Assembly (NCBI RefSeq): GCF_003385555.1 | Contig: NZ_QOHR01000022.1 | Span: 1 to 42,523 of the forward strand | Reading direction: 5' to 3' | Source of the DNA: Rhodosalinus sediminis | Lineage (GTDB): Bacteria; Pseudomonadota; Alphaproteobacteria; Rhodobacterales; Rhodobacteraceae | Length of the DNA stretch: 42,523 nucleotides | Part shown: positions 11,498-19,204 of the stretch, piece after piece | Numbering within the stretch: position 1 is the stretch's first letter | How the letters are laid out: each line of letters starts with the position of its first letter | Translations under genes and position numbers: made by a program | Notes under the pieces: model-generated | Databases searched by the model: none | Told to the model about the DNA's origin: nothing | What the model saw: the letters and a program-made list of their open reading frames with translations, nothing else

Positions 11498-13513
11498 GTG
11501 GACATCGCTGCCCTCCGGTCCGCCCATCCCGATCACTGGCGCCGCGCCGCCGCCATCCGCGCGCTCACGCTCGACGCCGTCGCCGCCGCCAACTCCGGCC
11601 ATTCCGGCATGCCGATGGGCATGGCCGACGTGGCCACGGTGCTCGTCTCGCGGCACATGAAGTTCGACGCCACGGCGCCCGACTGGCCCGACCGCGACCG
11701 GTTCATCCTGTCGGCCGGGCACGGCTCGATGCTGCTCTACGCGCTTCTCTATCTCACCGGCTCGCCCGAGATCACGCTCGACGAGATCCGCAACTTCCGC
11801 CAGTGGGGCGCGAAGACCGCCGGCCACCCGGAGAACTTCCTCGCCCAAGGCATCGAGACGACGACCGGCCCGCTCGGCCAGGGGCTCGCCAACTCGGTGG
11901 GCTTCGCCATCGCCGAGGAGGCGCTGCGCGCGCGCTTCGGGCGCAAGATCGTCGATCACCACACCTGGGTCATGGCCGGCGACGGCTGCCTGATGGAGGG
12001 CGTGAGCCAGGAGGCGCTGACGCTCGCCGGGCATCTGAAGCTCTCGAAGCTCGTGGTGTTCTTCGACGACAACGGCATCACCATCGACGGCCCCGTCTCG
12101 ATGGCCGACCGCACCGACCAGGTCGCGCGCTTCGCCGCCTCCGGCTGGCATGTGCAGACGGTGGACGGCCACGACCCCGAGGCGATCGACGCCGCGATCC
12201 GCGCCGCGAAGGACAGCCCCCTGCCCTCGCTCATCGCCTGCAAGACGCATATCGCCCTCGGATCGGCGGCGCAGGACACCGCCAAGGGCCACGGCGCGCT
12301 GACCGACCCGCAGGTCGTCGCCGACGCCAAGGCCGCCTACGGCTGGGAGTACGGCCCCTTCGAGATCCCCGCCGACGTCAAGACCTGGTGGGAGGAGGTC
12401 GGCCGCCGCGGCGCGGCCGAGCGCGAGGCCTGGGCCGCGCGGCTCGAGACGCTCGGCAAGGGCAAGCGCGCGGAGTTCGACCGCCGCATCGCCGGCGCGG
12501 CGCCACGCCAGCTGACCTCGGCGATCCGCAAGCTGAAGAAGGCCGCCGTCGAGGCGCCCGCCAAGATGGCGACGCGCAAGGCCTCCGAGGCGGTGCTCGC
12601 CGCGGTGAACCAGGTCACGCCCGAGACCTTCGGCGGCTCGGCCGACCTGACCGGCTCGAACAACACGCGCGCGGGCGATCTCGGCGTCTTCACCGCCGAG
12701 GATCGCGCGGGCCGCTACCTGCACTACGGCATCCGCGAGCACGCCATGGCCGCGGCGATGAACGGCATGGCGCTGCATGGGGGCGTGCGGCCGTATGGCG
12801 GAACCTTCATGGTCTTCACCGATTACGCGCGGCCTGCGATCCGGCTCTCGGCGCTGATGAAGCAGCCGGTGGTCTACGTGATGACGCATGACTCCATCGG
12901 CCTCGGCGAGGACGGGCCGACCCACCAGCCGGTCGAGCATCTGGCGATCCACCGGGCGACGCCGAACACCCTGCTCTTCCGGCCCGCCGACCTCGTGGAG
13001 ACCGCCGAGGCCTGGGAAATCGCGCTCACGCAGGAGGCCACGCCCTCGGTGCTCGCGCTGACCCGGCAGGGCGTGCCGGCGGTGCGCGCGAAACACAGCG
13101 CGCAGAACCTCGTGCGGCGCGGCGCCTACGTCCTCGCCGAGGCAGAGGGCAAGCGGCAGGCGATCCTGATCGCCACCGGCTCCGAGGTGCACGTGGCGAT
13201 GGCCGCCAAGGCCGAGCTCGAGGCCGAGGGGATCGGCACGCGCGTCGTCTCGATGCCCTGCATGGAGCTCTTCGCCGATCAGGACGCGGCCTACCGCCGG
13301 CGCGTGCTGCCGGGCGGCGCGGTGCGCGTCGGCGTCGAGGCAGGCGTGCGCGCCGGCTGGGACCGCTGGCTTCTCGGCGAGCGCGGGCGCGAGGCGAAGG
13401 CGGATTTCGTCGGCATGGAGAGCTTCGGCGCCTCCGCGCCGGCCGAGGTGCTCTTCGACAAGTTCGGCATCACCGCCGCGACGGTCGCCGAACGCGTGCG
13501 CGCGCTTCTCTGA
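11498..13513 (+). CDS. tkt: Transketolase
   Basis: Thiamine-diphosphate enzyme of the pentose phosphate and Calvin cycles that moves two-carbon units between sugar phosphates. The 671-residue product has the three usual domains. The TPP pyrophosphate motif is visible as GDGCLMEG..., with [17 protein letters not shown] and [16 protein letters not shown] around the active site, and [19 protein letters not shown] in the pyrimidine domain. The N-terminal motif usually written NSGHPGMPMG reads [10 protein letters not shown] (Ser36). The start is GTG at 11498, preceded by GAGG 8 nt upstream; the frame is open further but without homology. Its leader contains a 7-bp hairpin (TCAAGCG/CGCTTGA, 11415-11439) and a possible -10 CTAGAT at 11393. 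Confidence 0.95.
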   Translation: MDIAALRSAHPDHWRRAAAIRALTLDAVAAANSGHSGMPMGMADVATVLVSRHMKFDATAPDWPDRDRFILSAGHGSMLLYALLYLTGSPEITLDEIRNFRQWGAKTAGHPENFLAQGIETTTGPLGQGLANSVGFAIAEEALRARFGRKIVDHHTWVMAGDGCLMEGVSQEALTLAGHLKLSKLVVFFDDNGITIDGPVSMADRTDQVARFAASGWHVQTVDGHDPEAIDAAIRAAKDSPLPSLIACKTHIALGSAAQDTAKGHGALTDPQVVADAKAAYGWEYGPFEIPADVKTWWEEVGRRGAAEREAWAARLETLGKGKRAEFDRRIAGAAPRQLTSAIRKLKKAAVEAPAKMATRKASEAVLAAVNQVTPETFGGSADLTGSNNTRAGDLGVFTAEDRAGRYLHYGIREHAMAAAMNGMALHGGVRPYGGTFMVFTDYARPAIRLSALMKQPVVYVMTHDSIGLGEDGPTHQPVEHLAIHRATPNTLLFRPADLVETAEAWEIALTQEATPSVLALTRQGVPAVRAKHSAQNLVRRGAYVLAEAEGKRQAILIATGSEVHVAMAAKAELEAEGIGTRVVSMPCMELFADQDAAYRRRVLPGGAVRVGVEAGVRAGWDRWLLGERGREAKADFVGMESFGASAPAEVLFDKFGITAATVAERVRALL

Positions 13514-13520
13514 GCGCGCG

Positions 13521-13569
13521 CAAGGGCCTTGCAAGGCCCTTGGCCAAGGCGCTTGCAAGCGCCTTGGCC
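13521..13569 (+). repeat. Pair of perfect palindromes after tkt
   Basis: Two perfect palindromes begin 7 nt after the tkt stop: 13521-13542 (left arm CAAGGGCCTTG plus its reverse complement, 22 bp) and 13542-13569 (left arm GGCCAAGGCGCTTG plus its reverse complement, 28 bp). They belong to the same CAAGG..CCTTG family as the pair at 3707-3752. They probably form tandem hairpins at the 3' end of the tkt transcript. Confidence 0.8.
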
Positions 13570-13805
13570 GCGCCCCGGCGGCGACGGCGCGACGGGGCCG
13601 CCGCGGGGTGCGGCGCTCAGCGTCATCGGCTTCCATGACAAGGAAGCACCCGCCGCTCGGCGGACTCGGACGCCCGGGCGATCCCGCCCGGGCCGAGCGC
13701 GCCATGTCCCGCCGCGGCAGCCGGGGCGCGCGGATCGGCGCGTCGGCACGCCCTCTCCTCCATCGAAACCCGCCTGACCCCGCCTGTCACGCGCGGCCCG
13801 GCAGG
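13570..13805. other. Intergenic spacer between tkt and the gap control region
   Basis: No gene or recognisable element. The plus-strand frame continuous with gap is open here but is Arg/Pro-rich and has no likeness to any GAPDH N terminus. Confidence 0.4.
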
Positions 13806-13834
13806 GTTAACGCTAACAGGACTTTATCGCTAAC
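13806..13834. promoter_or_regulatory. Two operator-like palindromes upstream of gap (CceR/AkgR-type candidate)
   Basis: GTTAACGCTAAC (13806-13817) is a GTTA-N4-TAAC palindrome and TTTATCGCTAAC (13823-13834) is the same with one arm mismatch. Their centres are 17 bp apart. The shape resembles the GTTAGCGCTAAC-type site recognised by the LacI-family carbon regulator CceR (also called AkgR or GluR) of Rhodobacterales, which controls gap and other central carbon genes. The sites lie upstream of the predicted -35, a position that fits activation better than repression. The regulator assignment is inferred from memory of the motif. Confidence 0.6.
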
Positions 13835-13860
13835 ATACCGCCACGAAACGCGTATTGCCT

Positions 13861-13889
13861 TTGCCCGCCGCCCGCCGCGCGACTATACG
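13861..13889 (+). promoter_or_regulatory. Predicted sigma-70 promoter of gap
   Basis: A -35-like TTGCCC (13861-13866), a 17-bp spacer, and a -10-like TATACG (13884-13889) place transcription start near 13896, about 24 nt before the gap ATG. This is the only well-spaced pair in this GC-rich region. Confidence 0.5.
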
Positions 13890-13919
13890 GACGCCCAAGC
13901 GCAGCGCAGGAGACCGCCC

Positions 13920-14924
13920 ATGACCGTCACGCTCGGAATCAACGGATTCGGCCGCATCGGCCGCTGCACCCTCGCGCATATCGCGGAAGCGGCGCGCAAC
14001 GACGTGCAGGTGGTCAAGCTCAACGCCACCGGCCCGATCGACACGAACGCGCATCTCCTGCGCTACGACAGCGTGCACGGCCGCTTCGGCGGCGAGGTCA
14101 CCGTCTCGGGCGACACGATGGACATCGGGCGCGGGCCGATGCAGGTCTTTTCGACCTACGAGCCCGCGGAGCTCGACTGGGAGGGCGTGGACGTCGTCCT
14201 CGAATGCACCGGGCAGTTCAACGACGGCGCCACGGCCGGCGTCCACCTCGAGCGCGGCGCGAAGAAGGTGCTGATCTCGGCGCCCGCGAAGAACGTGGAC
14301 CGCACGGTCGTCTTCGGCGTCAACCACCGCGAGCTCCTCGCCGAGGAGCGGATGATCTCCAACGGCTCCTGCACGACGAACTGCCTCGCGCCGCTGGCCA
14401 AGGTGCTGCACGACGCCATCGGGATCGAGCGCGGCATCATGACCACGGTGCACAGCTACACGGGCGACCAGCCGACGCTCGACCGCCGGCACAAGGATCT
14501 CTACCGCGCGCGCGCCGCGGCGATGGCGATGATCCCGACCTCGACCGGCGCGGCCAGGGCGATCGGCGAGGTGCTGCCCGAGCTCAAGGGCCGGCTCGAC
14601 GGCTCTGCGATGCGGGTGCCCACGCCCAACGTCTCGGCGGTGGATCTCACCTTCGAGGCGGCGCGCGACGTGACCGCGGAGGACGTCAACGAGGTGGTGC
14701 GCGAGGCCGCCGCCGGCCACCTCGGCGCGGTGCTCTCCTACGACCCGGAGCCCAAGGTCTCGGTCGATTTCAACCACACCACGCCCTCCTCGATCTTCGC
14801 GCCCGACCAGACGCGGGTCGTCGGCGGCCGCACGGTGCGCGTGCTCGCCTGGTACGACAACGAATGGGGCTTCTCGGCGCGCATGGCCGACGTGGCCGCG
14901 GTGATGGGCCAGCTCGCGCAGTGA
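13920..14924 (+). CDS. gap: Glyceraldehyde-3-phosphate dehydrogenase, type I
   Basis: Glycolytic/gluconeogenic enzyme interconverting glyceraldehyde 3-phosphate and 1,3-bisphosphoglycerate. The 334-residue product starts with the Rossmann motif LGINGFGRIGR and carries the catalytic SNGSCTTNC (Cys151), the phosphate-site TSTGAARA, and the C-terminal WYDNEWGFSARM. The residue that follows Asn at the end of the second beta strand, usually Asp in NAD-specific enzymes, is Ala here (LNATGP, Ala36), which may relax or shift coenzyme choice towards NADP. The start at 13920 has AGGAG 6-7 nt upstream; the open frame extends further without homology. A 47-residue membrane protein follows 13 bp after the stop. 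Confidence 0.96.
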   Translation: MTVTLGINGFGRIGRCTLAHIAEAARNDVQVVKLNATGPIDTNAHLLRYDSVHGRFGGEVTVSGDTMDIGRGPMQVFSTYEPAELDWEGVDVVLECTGQFNDGATAGVHLERGAKKVLISAPAKNVDRTVVFGVNHRELLAEERMISNGSCTTNCLAPLAKVLHDAIGIERGIMTTVHSYTGDQPTLDRRHKDLYRARAAAMAMIPTSTGAARAIGEVLPELKGRLDGSAMRVPTPNVSAVDLTFEAARDVTAEDVNEVVREAAAGHLGAVLSYDPEPKVSVDFNHTTPSSIFAPDQTRVVGGRTVRVLAWYDNEWGFSARMADVAAVMGQLAQ

Positions 14925-14937
14925 GCCGGCCCGCGCC

Positions 14938-15081
14938 ATGACCACGCGCATCGCGATCTGGCTCGGCCTCGCCATCCTCGCCCTCGTGGCAGCGGATCAG
15001 ATCTGGTGGCAGGGGCGCGCGCTCATCTTCGCGATGCGCAAGCTCTTCGCGCTGGTGGAGTGGATGGCCTTCTGGCGCTGA
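14938..15081 (+). CDS. Small single-span membrane protein (47 aa) downstream of gap
   Basis: The frame starts at ATG 14938, 13 bp after the gap stop, and ends at TGA 15079-15081. The product has a clear N-terminal membrane segment (IAIWLGLAILALVAA), a short polar/aromatic stretch (DQIWWQG), and an amphipathic Trp/Phe-rich end (LFALVEWMAFWR). The aromatic, in-frame end and the tight spacing make it look real and co-transcribed with gap. I recall similar short proteins beside gap in other Rhodobacterales but cannot verify that here. Function unknown; a small regulator or stabiliser of a membrane complex is possible. Confidence 0.65.
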   Translation: MTTRIAIWLGLAILALVAADQIWWQGRALIFAMRKLFALVEWMAFWR

Positions 15082-15099
15082 GCCGCGCGCCTCCCACCG

Positions 15100-15135
15100 C
15101 GCCCCATCATCTTGGCCCAAATACTCTCGGGGGGT
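15100..15135 (-). repeat. Dispersed Rhodobacterales intergenic motif, copy 1
   Basis: On the minus strand it reads CCCCCCGAGAGTATTTGGG then CCAAGATGATGGGGCG. Copy 2 at 22707-22743 has the same framework (C-run, GNATATTTGAGCCAAGA, GAAGGGGCGG). It lies between the ends of two convergent genes. The core (A/G)TATTTGGGCCAAGA is a motif I associate with intergenic regions of many Rhodobacterales; its role is unknown to me. Confidence 0.6.
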
Positions 15136-15187
15136 GAATGCCGCGGCACGCGGCAGAGGGGGGCGGATAGCCCCCCTGCCCGCTCGC

Positions 15188-15682
15188 TCAGCCGCTGAAG
15201 CGGGCGCGCAGCGCCTCCTCCACCGCCGGCGGCACGAACTTCGTCACGTCGCCGCCGAGGCGCGCGATCTCCTTGACGAGCTTGGAGGCGATCGCCTGAT
15301 GGCGCGCCTCGGCCATCAGGAACACCGTCTCGACCGAGGCGTCGAGCGCGCGGTTCATGCCGACCATCTGGAACTCGTATTCGAAGTCGCTCACCGCGCG
15401 CAGGCCGCGGATGATGAGCGTCGCGCCGACGTCGTGGGCGCAGTCGATCAGCAGGTTCTCGAAGGGATGGGCGACGATCTCGGTGCCCGTCTCCTCCGAC
15501 AGCGCGACGCATTCGGCCTCGATCATGGCGACGCGCGTCTCGAGATCGAAGAGCGGCCCCTTGTCGCGATTGATCGCCACCCCGATCACGAGCCGGTCCA
15601 CCAGCATCGCGGCCCGCCGGATGATGTCGACGTGGCCATAGGTGATCGGGTCGAACGTGCCCGGATAGAGCCCGACGCGCAT
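15188..15682 (-). CDS. coaD: Phosphopantetheine adenylyltransferase
   Basis: Catalyses the penultimate step of coenzyme A synthesis, transferring AMP from ATP to 4'-phosphopantetheine. The 164-residue product begins MRVGLYPGTFDPITYGHVDII, which holds the nucleotidyltransferase T/HxGH motif (TYGH), and continues with IIRGLRAVSDFEYEFQMVGMNR, the substrate-binding core. The ATP-binding segment reads IASKLVKEIARLGGDV, a variant of the usual ISSxxVKEIA. The ATG at 15682 gives the expected start; the longer frame upstream has no homology. A CBS-pair gene ends 65 bp upstream on the same strand. Confidence 0.94.
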   Translation of the reverse strand: MRVGLYPGTFDPITYGHVDIIRRAAMLVDRLVIGVAINRDKGPLFDLETRVAMIEAECVALSEETGTEIVAHPFENLLIDCAHDVGATLIIRGLRAVSDFEYEFQMVGMNRALDASVETVFLMAEARHQAIASKLVKEIARLGGDVTKFVPPAVEEALRARFSG

Positions 15683-15747
15683 CTGCCTTGCCTCCCTGCC
15701 CCGGTTCGCCGCGGAGGCAACCGCAGCGGGGCCGGGATTGCAAGGGG

Positions 15748-16182
15748 TCAATGGCCCATGATCATGCTCTCCAGCGCGTCCTTCTCCATCGAAAGTTCGG
15801 TGAGCCGCGCTTTCACCACGTCGCCGATGGTGACGAGGCCGACCATCGCGCCGCCCTCCAGCACGGGCATGTGGCGGAACCGCCCCTCCGTCATCCTGGC
15901 GAGGACGTGATCGGCCGGATCGGCGCGCGCGCAGGTCTTCACGTCGCGGGTCATCACCTCCGCGACCGGGCGGCGCAGGCAGCCCTCGCCCTGCTGCGCG
16001 AGCTCGCGCACGATGTCGCGCTCGGACAGGATCCCCTCGGGCCGCGCGCCGTCGGCGGAGACCACGACCGAGCCGATGCGCCGCTCGGCGAGCAGCGCCG
16101 CCGCCTCCGCGAGGGTCGCGCCGGGCGCGACGGTGACCACGCCCGCGTCGCCCTTGAGCTTGAGTATCTGCTTGACCTGCAT
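15748..16182 (-). CDS. CBS-domain pair protein
   Basis: A stand-alone Bateman module of 144 residues: CBS1 at about residues 8-65 (VAPGATLAEAAALLAERRIGSVVVS, GILSERDIVRELAQQG) and CBS2 at about 72-130 (VAEVMTRDVKTCARAD, GRFRHMPVLEGGAMVGLVTIGDVVKAR). Such proteins bind adenosine nucleotides and act as energy or redox sensors, but the partner cannot be read from the sequence. GGGAGG lies just before the ATG at 16182. It lies upstream of coaD on the same strand and may be co-transcribed with it. Confidence 0.88.
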   Translation of the reverse strand: MQVKQILKLKGDAGVVTVAPGATLAEAAALLAERRIGSVVVSADGARPEGILSERDIVRELAQQGEGCLRRPVAEVMTRDVKTCARADPADHVLARMTEGRFRHMPVLEGGAMVGLVTIGDVVKARLTELSMEKDALESMIMGH

Positions 16183-16343
16183 GCCGCGCCTCCCGTCGCT
16201 GGCCTCTTCCCTAAGGTCAGCGTCCGCGCTCGCCCCCGTCCTGTCAAGCCGCGGCGCGACCGCGGCGGTTTCGCGCGCGACCCCCTGTCGCGTCGCGCCA
16301 CCCGCCGCTATGGTCGCGCCGAACCGGAGGACGGAGGGACGAA

Positions 16344-17846
16344 ATGACCGAGGAACTGACGCACTGGATCGACGGCAAGCGCGTGGCGGGCCGCTCGGGC
16401 CGATACGGCGAGGTCTACAACCCCGCGACGGGCGAGGTGCAGGCGCGCGTGCCGCTCGCCACCGCCGAGGAGCTCGGCGCCGCGGTGGAAAGCGCCGCCG
16501 CCGCGCAGCCCGCCTGGGCCGCGACGAACCCGCAGCGCCGGGCGCGCGTGATGATGGAGTTCGTGCGGCTCCTCAACCGCGACATGGACAAGCTCGCGGA
16601 GGCGCTGAGCCGCGAGCACGGCAAGACGCTGCCCGACGCGAAGGGCGACGTGCAGCGCGGCCTCGAGGTGGTCGAGTTCTGCATCGGCGCGCCGCACCTG
16701 CTGAAGGGCGAGTACACCAACGACGCGGGCCCCGGCATCGACCTCTACTCGATGCGCCAGCCGCTGGGCGTGGCCGCCGGGATCACCCCCTTCAACTTCC
16801 CCGCGATGATCCCGATGTGGAAGTTCGCGCCGGCGATCGCCTGCGGCAACGCCTTCATCCTCAAGCCGTCGGAGCGCGACCCCTCGGTGCCGCTGATGCT
16901 CGCCGAGCTGATGCAGGAGGCGGGGCTGCCCGACGGCATCCTTCAGGTCGTCAACGGCGACAAGGAGTCCGTCGACGCGATCCTCGATCATCCCGGCATC
17001 GCGGCGGTGGGCTTCGTGGGCTCCACGCCGATCGCGGAATACATCTATGCGCGCGGCTGCGCGAACGGCAAGCGCGTGCAGTGCTTTGGCGGCGCCAAGA
17101 ACCACATGATCGTGATGCCCGACGCCGACATGGATCAGGCCGCCGACGCGCTGGTGGGCGCGGGCTACGGCGCGGCGGGCGAGCGCTGCATGGCGATCTC
17201 GGTCGCGGTGCCGGTCGGCGAGGAGACCGCCGACCGGCTGATCGAGAAACTCGTGCCGCGCATCGAGAAGCTGAAGGTCGGCCCCTACACCTCCGGGGGC
17301 GACGTGGACTACGGCCCCGTCGTCACCGCGCAGGCGAAGGACAAGATCCTCGGCCTCGTGAACAAGGGCGTCGAGCAGGGCGCGGAGCTCGTCGTGGACG
17401 GGCGCGACTTCGAGCTTCAGGGCTACGAGAGCGGCTTCTTCGTCGGCCCGCATCTCTTCGACCGGGTCACGCCCGAGATGGACATCTACCGCGAGGAGAT
17501 CTTCGGTCCCGTCCTCTCCACCGTCCGCGCGGCGAGCTACGATGAGGCGCTCGGCCTCGCCATGGATCACGAGATGGGCAACGGCACGGCGATCTTCACC
17601 CGCGACGGCGACGCCGCGCGCGACTTCGCCAACCGGGTCAACATCGGCATGGTGGGCATCAACGTCCCGATCCCGGTGCCGCTCGCCTATCACACCTTCG
17701 GCGGCTGGAAGAAATCGGCCTTCGGCGACCTGAACCAGCACGGGCCCGACGCCTTCCGCTTCTACACGCGCACCAAGACGGTGACCGCGCGCTGGCCCTC
17801 GGGGCTGAAGGAAGGCGGCGAGTTCCACTTCAAGGCGATGGACTGA
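16344..17846 (+). CDS. mmsA: Methylmalonate-semialdehyde dehydrogenase (CoA-acylating)
   Basis: Converts methylmalonate semialdehyde to propionyl-CoA with release of CO2, the last step of valine degradation; it also serves beta-alanine and inositol routes. The 500-residue product has the aldehyde dehydrogenase fold with the subfamily marks: SMRQPLGVAAGITPFNFPAMIPMW, the FGGAKNHMIVMPDAD segment in place of the usual Glu motif, and the catalytic Cys282 in GERCMAISVAV. ATG at 16344 follows GGAGGACGGAGGGACGAA. It is the first gene of a four-gene valine cluster but is separated from the next gene by a pair of palindromes, so downstream genes may have their own promoter. Confidence 0.95.
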   Translation: MTEELTHWIDGKRVAGRSGRYGEVYNPATGEVQARVPLATAEELGAAVESAAAAQPAWAATNPQRRARVMMEFVRLLNRDMDKLAEALSREHGKTLPDAKGDVQRGLEVVEFCIGAPHLLKGEYTNDAGPGIDLYSMRQPLGVAAGITPFNFPAMIPMWKFAPAIACGNAFILKPSERDPSVPLMLAELMQEAGLPDGILQVVNGDKESVDAILDHPGIAAVGFVGSTPIAEYIYARGCANGKRVQCFGGAKNHMIVMPDADMDQAADALVGAGYGAAGERCMAISVAVPVGEETADRLIEKLVPRIEKLKVGPYTSGGDVDYGPVVTAQAKDKILGLVNKGVEQGAELVVDGRDFELQGYESGFFVGPHLFDRVTPEMDIYREEIFGPVLSTVRAASYDEALGLAMDHEMGNGTAIFTRDGDAARDFANRVNIGMVGINVPIPVPLAYHTFGGWKKSAFGDLNQHGPDAFRFYTRTKTVTARWPSGLKEGGEFHFKAMD

Positions 17847-17847
17847 C

Positions 17848-17922
17848 CGAAAACTTTTCGTCCGAAAAGTTTTCGCGGGACAGGGGCGGACTAACCGCGA
17901 ATTTTCGTACGAAAATTCGCGG
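17848..17922 (+). repeat. Pair of inverted repeats after mmsA
   Basis: Two palindromic elements begin one base after the mmsA stop: 17848-17875 (arms CGAAAACTTTTCG and CGAAAAGTTTTCG around the dinucleotide TC) and 17895-17922 (left arm CCGCGAATTTTCGT plus its exact reverse complement). The arms of the first are themselves near-palindromic. The AT-rich arms stand out in this GC-rich sequence. Same layout as the pairs after the agmatinase gene and tkt, but a different sequence family. Likely terminator or transcript-end structure. Confidence 0.78.
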
Positions 17923-17997
17923 GCCCGGAACGCGGCGCGGCGCCGACCGGGCGCCGGCGCCGCCCGTCTGACCGGGCGGACGGCGCCGATCTTGCGC

Positions 17998-18016
17998 CTT
18001 GCAAAAGTCCTGCAAG
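17998..18016. promoter_or_regulatory. Inverted repeat upstream of the acyl-CoA dehydrogenase gene
   Basis: CTTGCA-N7-TGCAAG lies 43 bp before the ATG at 18059. TTGCAA-rich sites are used by short-chain acyl-CoA regulators (ScfR/PccR type) in relatives, but the match here is only partial. Candidate operator, weakly supported. Confidence 0.3.
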
Positions 18017-18058
18017 AATGCCGGACTACGCCCGCGCAGAGGAGGAGGAGGACAGCGC

Positions 18059-19204
18059 ATGGATTTCGCCTTGAGCGAGGAGCAGCGGGCCATCTTCGAC
18101 ATGGCCCACGCCTTCGGGCAGGAGCACATCGCGCCCCACGCGCAAGCCTGGGAACGCGCGGGCACGATCCCGCGCGAGCTCTGGCCGAGGGTGGCCGAGC
18201 TGGGGCTCGCGGGGATCTACGTGAGCGAAGAGCACGGCGGCTCCGGCCTCGGTCGGCTCGACGCCGCGCTCGTCTTCGAGGCGCTGGCGATGGCGTGTCC
18301 GTCGGTGGGCTCCTTCCTGTCGATCCACAACATGTGCGGCGGCATGATCGACACCTACGGCTCGGAGGAGACGAAGGCGCGCTGGCTGCCCGCGCTCTGT
18401 TCGATGGAGAAGGTCTTTTCCTACTGCCTGACCGAGCCCGCCTCGGGCTCGGACGCCGCGGCGCTCAAGACCCGCGCGGAGAAGACGAACGAGGGCTACG
18501 TCCTCAACGGCACCAAGGCCTTCATCTCGGGCGGCTCCTATTCGGACGCCTACGTGGTGATGTGCCGGACCGGCGCCGAGGGGCCGAAGGGCATCTCGAC
18601 CGTGATCGTGGAGGACGGCACGCCGGGGCTTTCCTTCGGCGGGCTCGAGGAGAAGATGGGCTGGCGCGCGCAGCCCACGGCGCAGGTGCAGTTCGACGAC
18701 TGTCTCGTGCCGCACGAGAACCTGATGGGCGAGGAGGGCCGCGGCTTTTCCTACGCCATGGCCGGGCTCGACGGCGGGCGGCTGAACATCGCGGCCTCCG
18801 CGCTCGGCGGCGCGCAGGCGGCGCTCGACGCGGCGCTCGCCTACACGGGCGAGCGCACCGCCTTCGGCCAGACGCTCGACCGCTTCCAGGCGCTGCAGTT
18901 CAAGCTCGCCGAGATGGAGGTGAAACTCCAGTCGGCGCGCACCTTCCTGCGGCAAGCGGCGTGGAAGCTGGACGAGAAGGCGCCCGACGCCACGAAGTTC
19001 TGCGCCATGGCGAAGCTCTACGTCACCGACGCGGCCTTCGAGGTGGCGAACGAGTGCCTGCAGCTTCACGGCGGCTACGGCTATCTCGCCGACTACGGCA
19101 TCGAGAAGATCGTGCGCGACCTGCGCGTGCACCAGATCCTCGAGGGGACGAACGAGATCATGCGCCTGATCGTCGCGCGGCAGATGCTGGAGGCGCGCGG
19201 GTGA
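18059..19204 (+). CDS. Acyl-CoA dehydrogenase, probably isobutyryl-CoA dehydrogenase
   Basis: FAD enzyme expected to oxidise isobutyryl-CoA to methacrylyl-CoA in valine degradation. The 381-residue product shows family signatures in order: YCLTEPASGSDAAALKTRA (flavin/substrate site), GTKAFISGG, GERTAFGQTLDRFQALQF (FAD-binding turn), LQLHGGYGY, and LEGTNEIMR near the C terminus with Glu362 as the catalytic base. The assignment to isobutyryl-CoA rests mainly on context: mmsA upstream, and the hydrolase and mmsB genes coupled downstream. The ATG at 18059 has a purine-rich ribosome site (GGAGGAGGAGGA). Its stop overlaps the next start (GTGA). Confidence 0.9.
   Translation: MDFALSEEQRAIFDMAHAFGQEHIAPHAQAWERAGTIPRELWPRVAELGLAGIYVSEEHGGSGLGRLDAALVFEALAMACPSVGSFLSIHNMCGGMIDTYGSEETKARWLPALCSMEKVFSYCLTEPASGSDAAALKTRAEKTNEGYVLNGTKAFISGGSYSDAYVVMCRTGAEGPKGISTVIVEDGTPGLSFGGLEEKMGWRAQPTAQVQFDDCLVPHENLMGEEGRGFSYAMAGLDGGRLNIAASALGGAQAALDAALAYTGERTAFGQTLDRFQALQFKLAEMEVKLQSARTFLRQAAWKLDEKAPDATKFCAMAKLYVTDAAFEVANECLQLHGGYGYLADYGIEKIVRDLRVHQILEGTNEIMRLIVARQMLEARG

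Noticed and set aside
11480-13705. A 741-codon minus-strand open frame opposite tkt
   Set aside because: Antisense to a fully conserved transketolase and composed of His/Arg/Gly/Ala low-complexity sequence; no domain is visible.
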